A program made the translations under genes and the position numbers. A stretch of DNA of 64,000 nt. Origin: Trinickia soli. Its GTDB lineage: Bacteria; Pseudomonadota; Gammaproteobacteria; Burkholderiales; Burkholderiaceae. Below, piece by piece: positions 54,987-63,305 of the stretch. The stretch is from NCBI RefSeq assembly GCF_002879855.1, contig NZ_PNYB01000007.1:186001-250000 (forward strand), written 5' to 3'. Within the stretch, counting starts at the first letter, position 1; each line of letters begins with the position of its first letter. Below the pieces are notes generated by a model. That model searched no databases. It was not told the origin of the DNA and saw nothing but the letters and a program-made list of their open reading frames with translations.

Positions 54987-56333
54987 ATGAAAACAATCAA
55001 GCGAGCCCTCATGGGCGTGCTGGCGTCGTGCGGGCTGCTCAGCGCGCATGCCGCCTTGGCAGTCGGCGATAGTCCGGGCGGCCCTGCCGTCAACGAGATC
55101 AATTTCCAGCCGCCCGTGACGAAAATCGCTGAAGAGCTCTATCACCTGCACATGATGATGCTGCTCCTGTGCACGGTGATTTTCGTCGGCGTCTTCGGCG
55201 TGATGTTCTATTCGATCTTCAAGCATCGCAAGTCGAAGGGGCACAAGGCCGCCAATTTCCATGAAAGCACCACGGTCGAAATCATCTGGACGATCGTGCC
55301 GTTCGTCATCGTCGTGCTGATGGCGCTGCCGGCGACGAAGACGGTCGTGGCCATGAAGGACACCAGCAATGCCGACTTGACGATCAAGGTCACGGGCTAC
55401 CAGTGGAAATGGGGCTACGACTACGTCAAAGGTCCGGGCGAAGGCATCAACTTCTTCTCGACGCTCACGACGCCCCGCACGGAAGTGAACGGCCAGGCGC
55501 CGATCTCCGATACGTACCTGCAGGAAGTCGACAACCCGCTCGTCGTGCCGGTCGGCAAGAAAATCCGCATCATCACCACGGCCAACGACGTCGTCCACTC
55601 CTGGTACGTGCCCGCATTCGGCGTCAAGCAGGACGCGATTCCGGGCTTCGTCCGCGACACGTGGTTCAAGGCCGAAAAGACGGGCACCTTCCGCGGCTTC
55701 TGCACCGAGCTGTGCGGCAAGGAGCACGCGTTCATGCCGGTGGTCGTGACGGTGTTGTCGGATGACGACTACGCCAAGTGGGTCGATGACCAAAAGAAGA
55801 AGATGGCGAACCAGAACGACGATCCGAACAAGACCTACACGATGGCCGAACTGATGCAGCGCGGCGGCGAGGTCTACAAGTCGAATTGCGCCGTCTGCCA
55901 CCAGCCGACGGGCAAGGGCGCGGGTGTATTCCCGGCGCTCGACGGGAGCAAGATCGTCAACGGTCCGATCGCGAACCACGTGAGCATCGTGCTGAACGGC
56001 AAGAACGCGATGCCGACCTGGGGCAAGACGCTCAACGACGTCGAAATCGCCTCGGTCATCACGTTCGAGCGCAATTCGTGGGGCAACCACACGGGCGATA
56101 TCCTGCAGCCGCGGCAAGTCGCCGACGCCCGCAACGGCAAAATGCCCGAGGGTGGCGATCACCTGTCGGGCGCTGCGGCTCCGGCCGCTGCCAGCGGCGC
56201 GGCAGCCGCCAGCGGCGCCGCAGCGGCAAGCGGTCCGACGGCCTCGCTCGACGCCCCGCGCGCCATAGTGGCCAGCCGGGTGGGTAAGCATCAACCGGAA
56301 GCGGTCGCTGCCCGCTCGCTGCCTGCGGCTTGA
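54987..56333 (+). CDS. coxB: Cytochrome c oxidase subunit II with fused cytochrome c domain
   Basis: A 448-residue subunit (caa3-like layout). A signal peptide and two membrane helices precede the cupredoxin domain with the CuA site (HSWYVP, then CTELCGKEHAFM), which receives electrons. After it comes a cytochrome c domain with heme motif CAVCH and axial Met in AMPTWG, then a 65-residue Ala/Ser-rich tail. ATG 54987 (MKTIKRALMG) with TAAGGAAG upstream is preferred over GTG 54963. Confidence 0.94.
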   Translation: MKTIKRALMGVLASCGLLSAHAALAVGDSPGGPAVNEINFQPPVTKIAEELYHLHMMMLLLCTVIFVGVFGVMFYSIFKHRKSKGHKAANFHESTTVEIIWTIVPFVIVVLMALPATKTVVAMKDTSNADLTIKVTGYQWKWGYDYVKGPGEGINFFSTLTTPRTEVNGQAPISDTYLQEVDNPLVVPVGKKIRIITTANDVVHSWYVPAFGVKQDAIPGFVRDTWFKAEKTGTFRGFCTELCGKEHAFMPVVVTVLSDDDYAKWVDDQKKKMANQNDDPNKTYTMAELMQRGGEVYKSNCAVCHQPTGKGAGVFPALDGSKIVNGPIANHVSIVLNGKNAMPTWGKTLNDVEIASVITFERNSWGNHTGDILQPRQVADARNGKMPEGGDHLSGAAAPAAASGAAAASGAAAASGPTASLDAPRAIVASRVGKHQPEAVAARSLPAA

Positions 56334-56367
56334 CGTGTCGCCGCACTATTTGCTCTAGGAGATTCTC

Positions 56368-57978
56368 ATGTCTAGCATCGGACACGATGTAGCCGCGGGC
56401 CACGGTCATCACGACGACCATGCGCACGCGACGCCGCACGGCTGGCGTCGGTGGCTTTTCGCCACCAATCACAAGGACATCGGGACGATGTACCTGCTGT
56501 TCTCGTTCATCATGTTCCTCTCGGGCGGCGTCGCGGCGCTGTTGATCCGGGCCGAACTGTTCGAACCGGGTCTGCAGATCATGCGCCCCGAATTCTTCAA
56601 TCAGCTCACCACGATGCACGGTCTCATCATGGTGTTCGGCGCGATCATGCCGGCTTTCGTCGGCTTCGCGAACTGGATGATTCCGCTGCAGATCGGCGCG
56701 GCCGACATGGCTTTTGCGCGGATGAACAACTTCAGCTTCTGGCTGTTGCCGGTGGCGGCAAGCCTGCTCGTCGGCTCGTTCTTCGCGCCGGGCGGTGCGA
56801 CGGCTGCGGGTTGGACGCTGTACGCGCCGCTGTCGACGCAGATGGGCCCGGGCATGGACTTCGCGATTTTCGCGATCCACATCATGGGCGCGTCGTCGAT
56901 CATGGGCTCGATCAACATCATCGTGACGATCCTGAACATGCGCGCGCCGGGCATGACGCTCATGAAGATGCCGATGTTCGTGTGGACGTGGCTCATCACG
57001 GCGTACCTGCTCATCGCCGTGATGCCGGTGCTCGCCGGTGCGATCACGATGGTGCTGTTCGATCGCCACTTCGGCACGTCGTTCTTCAACGCGGCCGGCG
57101 GCGGCGATCCGGTGATGTACCAGCACATCTTCTGGTTCTTCGGGCACCCCGAGGTTTACATCATGATTCTGCCGGCGTTCGGGATCGTCTCGCAGGTGAT
57201 CCCGGCGTTCTCGCGCAAGGCGCTGTTCGGCTATAGCTCGATGGTGTACGCCACGGCGTCGATCGCGATTCTCTCGTTCATGGTGTGGGCGCACCACATG
57301 TTCGTGACGGGCATGCCGGTGACGGGTCAGCTGTTCTTCATGTACTCGACGATGCTGATCGCGGTGCCGACGGGCGTGAAGGTGTTCAACTGGCTCGCGA
57401 CGATGTGGCGCGGCTCGTTGTCTTTCGAAACGCCGATGCTGTTCGCGATCGGCTTCCTGTTCGTGTTCACGATGGGCGGCTTCACGGGCCTGATGCTCGC
57501 CATGGCGCCGCTCGACATCCAGTATCACGGCACCTACTTCGTGGTGGCGCACTTCCACTACGTGCTGGTTGCGGGGTCGCTGTTCGCTTTGTTCGCCGGC
57601 TGGTACTACTGGTCACCAAAGTGGACGGGCTGGATGTACAACGAGACGCGCGGCAAGATCCACTTCTGGGCCTCGATGATCTTCTTCAACCTGGCCTTCT
57701 TCCCGATGCATTTCGTCGGCCTGGCCGGTATGCCGCGTCGCTACGCCGATTATCCGGCGCAGTTCACGGATTGGAACCAGGTGGTGTCGATCGGCGCGTT
57801 CGGCTTCGGTCTCGCGCAGGTCTACTTCCTCTTCGCCGTCGTGCTGCCGGCCTATCGCGGCGCAGGCGAACTCGAGAAGGCTGCCGACAAGCCGTGGGAC
57901 GGGGCGACCGGCCTCGAATGGACGGTTCCGAGCCCGGCTCCGTTCCACACGTTCGAGAACCCGCCGACGGTCGAGTAA
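56368..57978 (+). CDS. ctaD: Cytochrome c oxidase subunit I
   Basis: A 536-residue membrane subunit with heme a, heme a3 and CuB. FATNHKDIGTMYLLFS is the family start, TMHGLIMVFGAIMP holds a heme a ligand, WFFGHPEVYIMILPAFG holds the CuB His and cross-linked Tyr, and VVAHFHYVLVAGSLFALF holds the heme His pair. Twelve membrane helices are expected. The N-terminus has a His-rich stretch (HGHHDDHAHATPHG). TAGGAG precedes the ATG. Confidence 0.97.
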   Translation: MSSIGHDVAAGHGHHDDHAHATPHGWRRWLFATNHKDIGTMYLLFSFIMFLSGGVAALLIRAELFEPGLQIMRPEFFNQLTTMHGLIMVFGAIMPAFVGFANWMIPLQIGAADMAFARMNNFSFWLLPVAASLLVGSFFAPGGATAAGWTLYAPLSTQMGPGMDFAIFAIHIMGASSIMGSINIIVTILNMRAPGMTLMKMPMFVWTWLITAYLLIAVMPVLAGAITMVLFDRHFGTSFFNAAGGGDPVMYQHIFWFFGHPEVYIMILPAFGIVSQVIPAFSRKALFGYSSMVYATASIAILSFMVWAHHMFVTGMPVTGQLFFMYSTMLIAVPTGVKVFNWLATMWRGSLSFETPMLFAIGFLFVFTMGGFTGLMLAMAPLDIQYHGTYFVVAHFHYVLVAGSLFALFAGWYYWSPKWTGWMYNETRGKIHFWASMIFFNLAFFPMHFVGLAGMPRRYADYPAQFTDWNQVVSIGAFGFGLAQVYFLFAVVLPAYRGAGELEKAADKPWDGATGLEWTVPSPAPFHTFENPPTVE

Positions 57979-58093
57979 TACGGCGTCGCTGCCGGCCGCC
58001 GGCCCGCTCGTGCGCAACCACGAGAGTGCGGGCGGCGGAAGGCGGTGGCCTTGAAAGCAGGGCCAGGCGCGCTTTGCCGCGCTTGGCCTGGTC

Positions 58094-58237
58094 ATGAACG
58101 AGAAGATGAACCATCCACAAAAAAGACGTACGCCGGCGCAAGCGCGCGCGGGCAATCTGCGGCTCGGCTTGATCTTGCTTGCCGTCGTCGCCGTCTTTTT
58201 TCTGGGTGCTGTTCTGAATCAGTGGCTGTCTCATTGA
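58094..58237 (+). CDS. Cytochrome oxidase small assembly protein
   Basis: A 47-residue protein (MNEKMNHPQKRRTPAQARAG, then one membrane helix LGLILLAVVAVFFLGAVL). A positively charged N-terminus and a single helix placed between ctaD and ctaG match the small assembly protein found at this spot in betaproteobacterial cox operons. It is too short to be caught by usual length limits. The gap to ctaG is 33 bases. Confidence 0.75.
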   Translation: MNEKMNHPQKRRTPAQARAGNLRLGLILLAVVAVFFLGAVLNQWLSH

Positions 58238-58270
58238 GCGGCGCGTCAGACGTTGAGTGACGGGGAAGGG

Positions 58271-58903
58271 ATGGCTACGCGCACACCGCTCGATCGGGAT
58301 CGGTCATTCAGATCCTTCAACCGGTCGATGCTTATCAAGCTTGTGGTGATGGCCGCGGTCATGTTCGGTTTCGGCTTCGCGCTCGTGCCGCTGTATCGTG
58401 CGATTTGTCAGATCACGGGCGTGAACAACCTCGTCAAACGCGACGCAACGGCCGGCGAGGCGAAGAACATGCAGGTGGACGCGACGCGCACGGTTTCCGT
58501 CGAGTTCGATGCGAATGCGCGCGGTCCGCTCGGGTTCGTGCCGGAGAGCAACAGTCTCGATGTGCATCCTGGAGAAGTCACGGTCGTGAAGTATCGCGTG
58601 ACGAACGATCAGAACCGCACGGTGCGGGCGCAGGCGATCCCGAGCTACGCGCCGCAACTTGCGGTCGAGTACTTCAAGAAGATTGAATGCTTTTGCTTTA
58701 CGCAGCAGACGCTGGCGCCGCACGAAACGCGTGAAATGCCCGTCGTGTTCTACGTCGACCCGAAGCTGCCGCGCGATGTGAAGACGATTACGCTGTCCTA
58801 CACGTTTTTCGAGCTCGACGTGCCGGCGAGCAAGACGGCGAGCGCGGGGGCCGCGCAGGTCACGGGGGTGTCCCGCCCGTCCGTAGCCGCCGCTGGTGCG
58901 TGA
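58271..58903 (+). CDS. ctaG: Cytochrome c oxidase assembly protein CtaG (Cox11)
   Basis: A 210-residue copper chaperone that delivers CuB to subunit I. One membrane helix (LIKLVVMAAVMFGFGFALVPLY) is followed by a periplasmic immunoglobulin-like domain with the copper-binding motif ECFCFTQQTL and PVVFYVDPKLP. ATG 58271 is preferred over TTG 58253. It is typical of the aa3-oxidase operon. Confidence 0.94.
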   Translation: MATRTPLDRDRSFRSFNRSMLIKLVVMAAVMFGFGFALVPLYRAICQITGVNNLVKRDATAGEAKNMQVDATRTVSVEFDANARGPLGFVPESNSLDVHPGEVTVVKYRVTNDQNRTVRAQAIPSYAPQLAVEYFKKIECFCFTQQTLAPHETREMPVVFYVDPKLPRDVKTITLSYTFFELDVPASKTASAGAAQVTGVSRPSVAAAGA

Positions 58904-58937
58904 TGGGTGCGGTGCGACGAATGCGGCGGAGGATGTG

Positions 58938-59144
58938 ATGGAGACGGCGATGACTTCGAACGGCAAGAGCAGTTTCGCGCGGACGATGAAAGCGGTGCTG
59001 TGGTCGTTTTTCGGCGTGCGGCGCCGGGCCGATCATGAGGCCGATACGCAGCTGAACCCATTGCATCTGATCGCGGCGGGGCTGATTGCGGCGGCTATCT
59101 TCATTGCCGTTCTGATCGCGATCGTGCATGCGGTCGTGAGCTGA
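58938..59144 (+). CDS. DUF2970 domain-containing protein
   Basis: A 68-residue protein with an N-terminal soluble part (TMKAVLWSFFGVRRRADHEADT) and one C-terminal membrane helix (LIAAGLIAAAIFIAVLIAIVHAVV). DUF2970 genes lie inside cox operons of this group. Role unknown; likely oxidase assembly or stability. ATG 58938 follows GGAGG-like GCGGAGGA. Confidence 0.8.
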   Translation: METAMTSNGKSSFARTMKAVLWSFFGVRRRADHEADTQLNPLHLIAAGLIAAAIFIAVLIAIVHAVVS

Positions 59145-59265
59145 TCGGGCGAGCGGCACGAGGCAACTTAAAAGCGAAGCGGCGCGGTATCCCCAGGGGG
59201 AATTCCTACGGGGCGTCGACGTGCCGCCGATTACTGCATAACTGGACTGAAGTGGAGAATCAACA

Positions 59266-60123
59266 ATGAGCGGTCAAAACGAGAGCCCGTATTACTTCGT
59301 GCCGAATCCGTCCCGGCACCCGGTCACGGCGTCGATCGGCGTCTTGGTCATGCTCGGGTCGTTGGCGCTTTGGATCAACGACACGCCGTGGGCTCCGTAC
59401 ACGATGTTCGCGGGTCTGCTGTGGCTACTCTTCGTGCTTTGGCACTGGTTCGGCGACGCCATCTCCGAATCGGAAAGCGGCATGTACGGCAAGCGCGTCG
59501 ATACGTCGTACCGCTGGAGCATGAGCTGGTTCATCTTCTCCGAAGTCATGTTCTTCGGCGCATTCTTCGGTGCGCTGTTCTATGCGCGCATGATTGCGTT
59601 GCATGAACTCGGCAGCCTCGACTACAAGCTCATTTGGCCCGACTTCACGGCCGTATGGCCGAACGAAGGTCCGGCCGCACTGGCCGGCCACTTCAAGGCG
59701 ATGGTTCCGTGGCCCGTGCCGACGATCAACACGGCGCTGCTGCTGAGCTCGGGCGCCACGCTGACGGTGTCCCACCATGCGCTGCGCGACAATCATCGGA
59801 AGAAGGCGATCGCCTGGCTGGCTGCGACGGTCGCGTTGGGCGTGTGCTTCCTGTTCATGCAGGCGTTCGAGTACATCCATGCCTACAACGAACTGAACCT
59901 GACGCTGGCCTCGGGCGTCTACGGCTCGACGTTCTTCCTGCTGACGGGCTTCCACGGCTTCCACGTGTTCCTCGGCGGCACGATGCTGACTGTCGTGCTC
60001 GTGCGCTTGATCCGCGGTCACTTCACGGCTGATCATCACTTCGCGTTCGAAGGCGCAGCGTGGTACTGGCACTTTGTCGACGTCGTCTGGCTCGGCTTGT
60101 ACGTCGTCGTCTACTGGCTGTAA
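59266..60123 (+). CDS. coxC: Cytochrome c oxidase subunit III
   Basis: A 285-residue membrane subunit. YFVPNPSRHPVTASIG, EVMFFGAFFGALFYARM, ALLLSSGATLTVSHHALR and FHGFHVFLGG are family motifs; seven membrane helices are expected. Start ATG 59266 follows AGTGGAGAA. A terminator follows at 60214, so subunits I-III may end here as one transcript. Confidence 0.96.
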   Translation: MSGQNESPYYFVPNPSRHPVTASIGVLVMLGSLALWINDTPWAPYTMFAGLLWLLFVLWHWFGDAISESESGMYGKRVDTSYRWSMSWFIFSEVMFFGAFFGALFYARMIALHELGSLDYKLIWPDFTAVWPNEGPAALAGHFKAMVPWPVPTINTALLLSSGATLTVSHHALRDNHRKKAIAWLAATVALGVCFLFMQAFEYIHAYNELNLTLASGVYGSTFFLLTGFHGFHVFLGGTMLTVVLVRLIRGHFTADHHFAFEGAAWYWHFVDVVWLGLYVVVYWL

Positions 60124-60213
60124 TGCATAAGCCGGTCCGTCTTGCCGAACGCGGGACGGGCCACGGCGCATCCAGGCATGCCATGCGTCGCGATGAACGC
60201 TGAAACGCGTATG

Positions 60214-60252
60214 CGCCGCCTTCGACTTGATCGAGGCGGCGTTTGTCTTTTT
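60214..60252 (+). terminator. Terminator after coxC
   Basis: CGCCGCCTTCGA pairs with TCGAGGCGGCG (one bulged T) around a short loop, followed by TTTGTCTTTTTT. It lies 90 bases after the coxC stop. Confidence 0.85.
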
Positions 60253-60357
60253 TGGCGGGAAGGCTGCGGCAACGTGTCGCAGCGCTGGAAGGGGGCAGGC
60301 GGGGCGGCAGGCACGCTGTGAGGCCCGGACAAGCGCTGGCGGCCTCTTGCGTGGGAC

Positions 60358-60567
60358 TCAGCGGCCGAGCGGAACCTGGCTGTATTGAATCCAGCCGAGC
60401 CAATGCGCGAGCCAGAGGAACAGGAAGAGCGAGATCGAAAGCCCGACGCGGGTTGCGAGCGACCACACCATCCGCTTGGTCTTGCCGCGGTCGTGCATCA
60501 TGAAGTAAAGGGCCGACACCATACTGGCGATGATGAGGGCGAAAGCGACGGCAACGAGAATGTGCAT
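60358..60567 (-). CDS. Twin transmembrane protein (DUF2909 family)
   Basis: 69 residues with two membrane helices: HILVAVAFALIIASMVSALYF and GLSISLFLFLWLAHWLGW, joined by a short basic loop (HDRGKTKRMV). This is the DUF2909 layout. It is on the strand opposite to the cox genes, between coxC and surf1. Role unknown; positional conservation suggests a link to the oxidase. The open frame extends to 61623, but that part is antisense to surf1. Confidence 0.82.
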   Translation of the reverse strand: MHILVAVAFALIIASMVSALYFMMHDRGKTKRMVWSLATRVGLSISLFLFLWLAHWLGWIQYSQVPLGR

Positions 60568-60732
60568 GGAACCAACCGATATTCGGAATCGACGTAAGAC
60601 AACCAATGTAATTATCGCACCGGAGCCGGTCGCGGGAGCAGGGTGTGGGGCGGGTTCACGCGTGAGCTGCCCCGTGCGCCAAGCGCACCCGGAAACGCGC
60701 CGCGGTGCGATCGAAGCGGTTCGCCTGCAGGC

Positions 60733-61455
60733 ATGAAGAGCATCAAGAGCATGAAGATTCGCCTCGTCCCTGCGCTGCTGATCGCGCTTGTCATGGCTGT
60801 CACGATCCGGCTCGGTTTTTGGCAACGCGATCGCGCGCATCAGAAGGAAGCGTTGCAAGCCCAAATCGACCGGTACGAGCATGCGTCGGCGCAAAGCGTC
60901 GGCGCGCAGCCGGTCCCGTTGGCAGCGATCGAATATCATCGCGTACGGGCCGTCGGTCGCTTCATGCCCGAACATGTCGTCTATCTCGACAATCGGCCCT
61001 ATCAGGACAGGCCGGGCTTTTACGTTGTCATGCCGCTCCAATTGACCGGCGGCGGCTATGTGCTCGTCAATCGCGGCTGGCTGCCGCGCAACGCCGACGT
61101 TCGCACTGCGATCGCACCGTACAGCACGCCTTCGGGTGAAGTCACGGTAGAGGGCATCGCGCGTGCTGACGCTTCGCGGGCGTTCGAGCTGGGCGAGGGC
61201 GGTTCCGCCGCGCACCAGCAGATTCGGCAGAACCTCGACGTCGCCGCGTTCGCGTCCGAAACGGGGCTTGCTTTGCAGCCGTTCGTCATTGAACAGACGA
61301 GCGACGCCCGCGACGGGTTGGTACGCGATTGGCCAGCGCCGACGATGGGCGTCGAGCGCAATTACGGGTACATGCTCCAGTGGTGGGGTATGGCGGCCGC
61401 GGCCTTGGGCTTCGGCTTGTACGCGGCCAGACGGGCCGCAAAGAAAGAGATTTGA
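60733..61455 (+). CDS. SURF1 family cytochrome oxidase assembly protein
   Basis: A 240-residue protein that helps insert heme a into subunit I. The N-terminal helix (RLVPALLIALVMAVTIRLGFWQ) and C-terminal helix (MLQWWGMAAAALGFGLYAAR) flank a periplasmic domain with LDNRPYQDRPGFYVVMPLQL and LVNRGWLPR. The SURF1 signature LGFWQRDRAHQKEAL is intact. ATG 60733 is chosen; ATG 60751 is possible. Confidence 0.92.
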   Translation: MKSIKSMKIRLVPALLIALVMAVTIRLGFWQRDRAHQKEALQAQIDRYEHASAQSVGAQPVPLAAIEYHRVRAVGRFMPEHVVYLDNRPYQDRPGFYVVMPLQLTGGGYVLVNRGWLPRNADVRTAIAPYSTPSGEVTVEGIARADASRAFELGEGGSAAHQQIRQNLDVAAFASETGLALQPFVIEQTSDARDGLVRDWPAPTMGVERNYGYMLQWWGMAAAALGFGLYAARRAAKKEI

Positions 61456-61468
61456 GAGGGGACTCACG

Positions 61469-62125
61469 TTGTCGAAGTCATCTGATCGTACGAACGGCAG
61501 CCGCGCTGCGGCCGCACAAGATCGAAGCGGCGCCGCCGCCCGTGGCTCCTGGGCGCGGGGCCGATGGATGGTGCTGCTGATTGCGCTCGTCTGTGCCGCG
61601 CCCGTTATCGCTTCGTATCTCACGTACTACGTGTTCAAGCCGCACGGCGGCACGACCAATTACGGTACGCTGGTCGAGCCGCAGCGCCCGATTTCCGAGG
61701 CGCTCATCGTCAAGGACGAAGCGGGCAAGCCGATGCCGCTCGCCTCGCTGCGTGGGCGCTGGCTCATGATCAGCGTCGATCGAAGCGCATGCGACGAAGC
61801 GTGCGCGACCAAGCTCTATTTCATGCGCCAGATTCGTGCGACGCAGGCTGGCGAACGCGAACGTGTCGTCAACGTTTGGCTTCGCACGGACTCCGACGCC
61901 ATTTCGCCGGTGATCGAGCGAGCCTATCCCGACACCCGCAAGCTGATTGCCGACCCGGCAGCACTCGCGGCCTGGCTACCCGTCGACGCGGGCACGCGCG
62001 ATACCGATCACATTTATCTCGTCGATCCGAACGGCAACCTGATGATGCGGTTTCCGAAAAACCCCGACCCGAGCAAGATCAAGCGCGACATTACGAAGCT
62101 TTTGAATGGGTCGAGCATCGGCTGA
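61469..62125 (+). CDS. SCO-like thioredoxin-fold protein
   Basis: 218 residues from TTG 61469, with GAGAGGGGA placed as a Shine-Dalgarno. After an Arg/Ala-rich cytosolic start there is one membrane helix (WMVLLIALVCAAPVIASYLTY), then a periplasmic thioredoxin-like domain. SVDRSACDEACATKLYF contains a CxxxC pair as in SCO copper chaperones, and DHIYLVDPNG supplies a plausible third ligand His. It probably works with CtaG in copper delivery. The residues around it are diverged from canonical SCO. Confidence 0.75.
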   Translation: MSKSSDRTNGSRAAAAQDRSGAAARGSWARGRWMVLLIALVCAAPVIASYLTYYVFKPHGGTTNYGTLVEPQRPISEALIVKDEAGKPMPLASLRGRWLMISVDRSACDEACATKLYFMRQIRATQAGERERVVNVWLRTDSDAISPVIERAYPDTRKLIADPAALAAWLPVDAGTRDTDHIYLVDPNGNLMMRFPKNPDPSKIKRDITKLLNGSSIG

Positions 62126-62191
62126 GGCGAAGCCGATGCGGGCGGGGGCCCTTCGCCGCCGGCCTTCCGCGACAGGTAGGAGGTTATCTCG

Positions 62192-63301
62192 ATGTTTTTG
62201 CTGCAATTGGGCGCGACGGGGCTCTGTATCGCGCTGCTTCCGCTGAGCTATGTCTGGATCAAAGCGAGCGATGACAAGTTTCGCAAGCTCGTGTGGGTCA
62301 CGACGTTTCTCACGCTCGATCTCATCATGTTCGGCGGCTTCACGCGACTGACCGATTCGGGGCTCGGCTGTCCGGACTGGCCGGGCTGCTATGGCACGGC
62401 TTCGCCGTTCCTCGCGCATGCGCAGATTGCGGCCGCACATGCGGCGCTGCCGAGCGGCCCGGTCAGCATGATGAAGGCGTGGATCGAGATGATTCACCGC
62501 TACTTCGCCATGGCGATCGGCGTGCTCATCATTGCGCAGACCGCAAGCGCATGGATCGCCCGCATCAAGCGCCAAACGCTGACGGTATCGCCGTGGTGGC
62601 CCACTTCGCTGCTGCTGTTGATCGTCGTCCAAGGCGTGTTCGGCGCGTTGACCGTGACGATGAAGTTGCAGCCCGTCATCGTCACCACGCATTTGCTGCT
62701 CGGGTTGACGCTGCTCGGGGCGCTCGCGTGGTTCGCTGCGCGTCTGACGCCGATTCCGGCGTACGAGCCCGAGATTGCGCGTTACCGCGCGGCCGCGCTC
62801 GCGGGGCTGGTGCTGCTCGTCGTTCAGCTTGCGCTCGGCGGATGGGTGAGCACGAATTATGCTGTTCTCGCCTGTACCGATTTTCCGACGTGCAACGGCC
62901 AATGGGTGCCTCCCATGAACTTCGCGCAAGGCTTTCATCTATGGCGCGCCCTCGGCATGACGGGGGACGGCGAGGTGATCACACAGGATGCGCTGGTGGC
63001 CATTCACTGGACGCACCGCACGTTTGCGGTGATCGTCATTGCTTACCTGGCGGGTCTTGCGTTGAAGCTGCGCAGATTCGAGTCGTTGCGCGCGCCGGCG
63101 ACAGGCGTGCTGATCGTGCTTGCGCTGCAGTTTGCGACGGGCCTGTCGAACATCGTCTTGCAATGGCCGTTGCCGATCGCGGTCGCGCACAACGGCGGCG
63201 CCGCGGTCCTGCTGCTGCTGGTCGTTGTGCTAAACTTTCGAACCGCTTCCAGCCGACTTGGCCGCGCCGCCGTCTCGTCGCGCGAGGCCGCTCCCGCGTG
63301 A
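62192..63301 (+). CDS. ctaA: Heme A synthase
   Basis: A 369-residue membrane protein of the COX15/CtaA family that oxidises the C8 methyl of heme [21 protein letters not shown] holds the conserved Cys pair in the first loop, [13 protein letters not shown] and [13 protein letters not shown] hold heme-ligand His residues, and [14 protein letters not shown] is the second-half equivalent. Eight membrane helices are expected. TAGGAGG lies ahead of the ATG. Confidence 0.95.
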   Translation: MFLLQLGATGLCIALLPLSYVWIKASDDKFRKLVWVTTFLTLDLIMFGGFTRLTDSGLGCPDWPGCYGTASPFLAHAQIAAAHAALPSGPVSMMKAWIEMIHRYFAMAIGVLIIAQTASAWIARIKRQTLTVSPWWPTSLLLLIVVQGVFGALTVTMKLQPVIVTTHLLLGLTLLGALAWFAARLTPIPAYEPEIARYRAAALAGLVLLVVQLALGGWVSTNYAVLACTDFPTCNGQWVPPMNFAQGFHLWRALGMTGDGEVITQDALVAIHWTHRTFAVIVIAYLAGLALKLRRFESLRAPATGVLIVLALQFATGLSNIVLQWPLPIAVAHNGGAAVLLLLVVVLNFRTASSRLGRAAVSSREAAPA

Positions 63302-63305
63302 TCCC

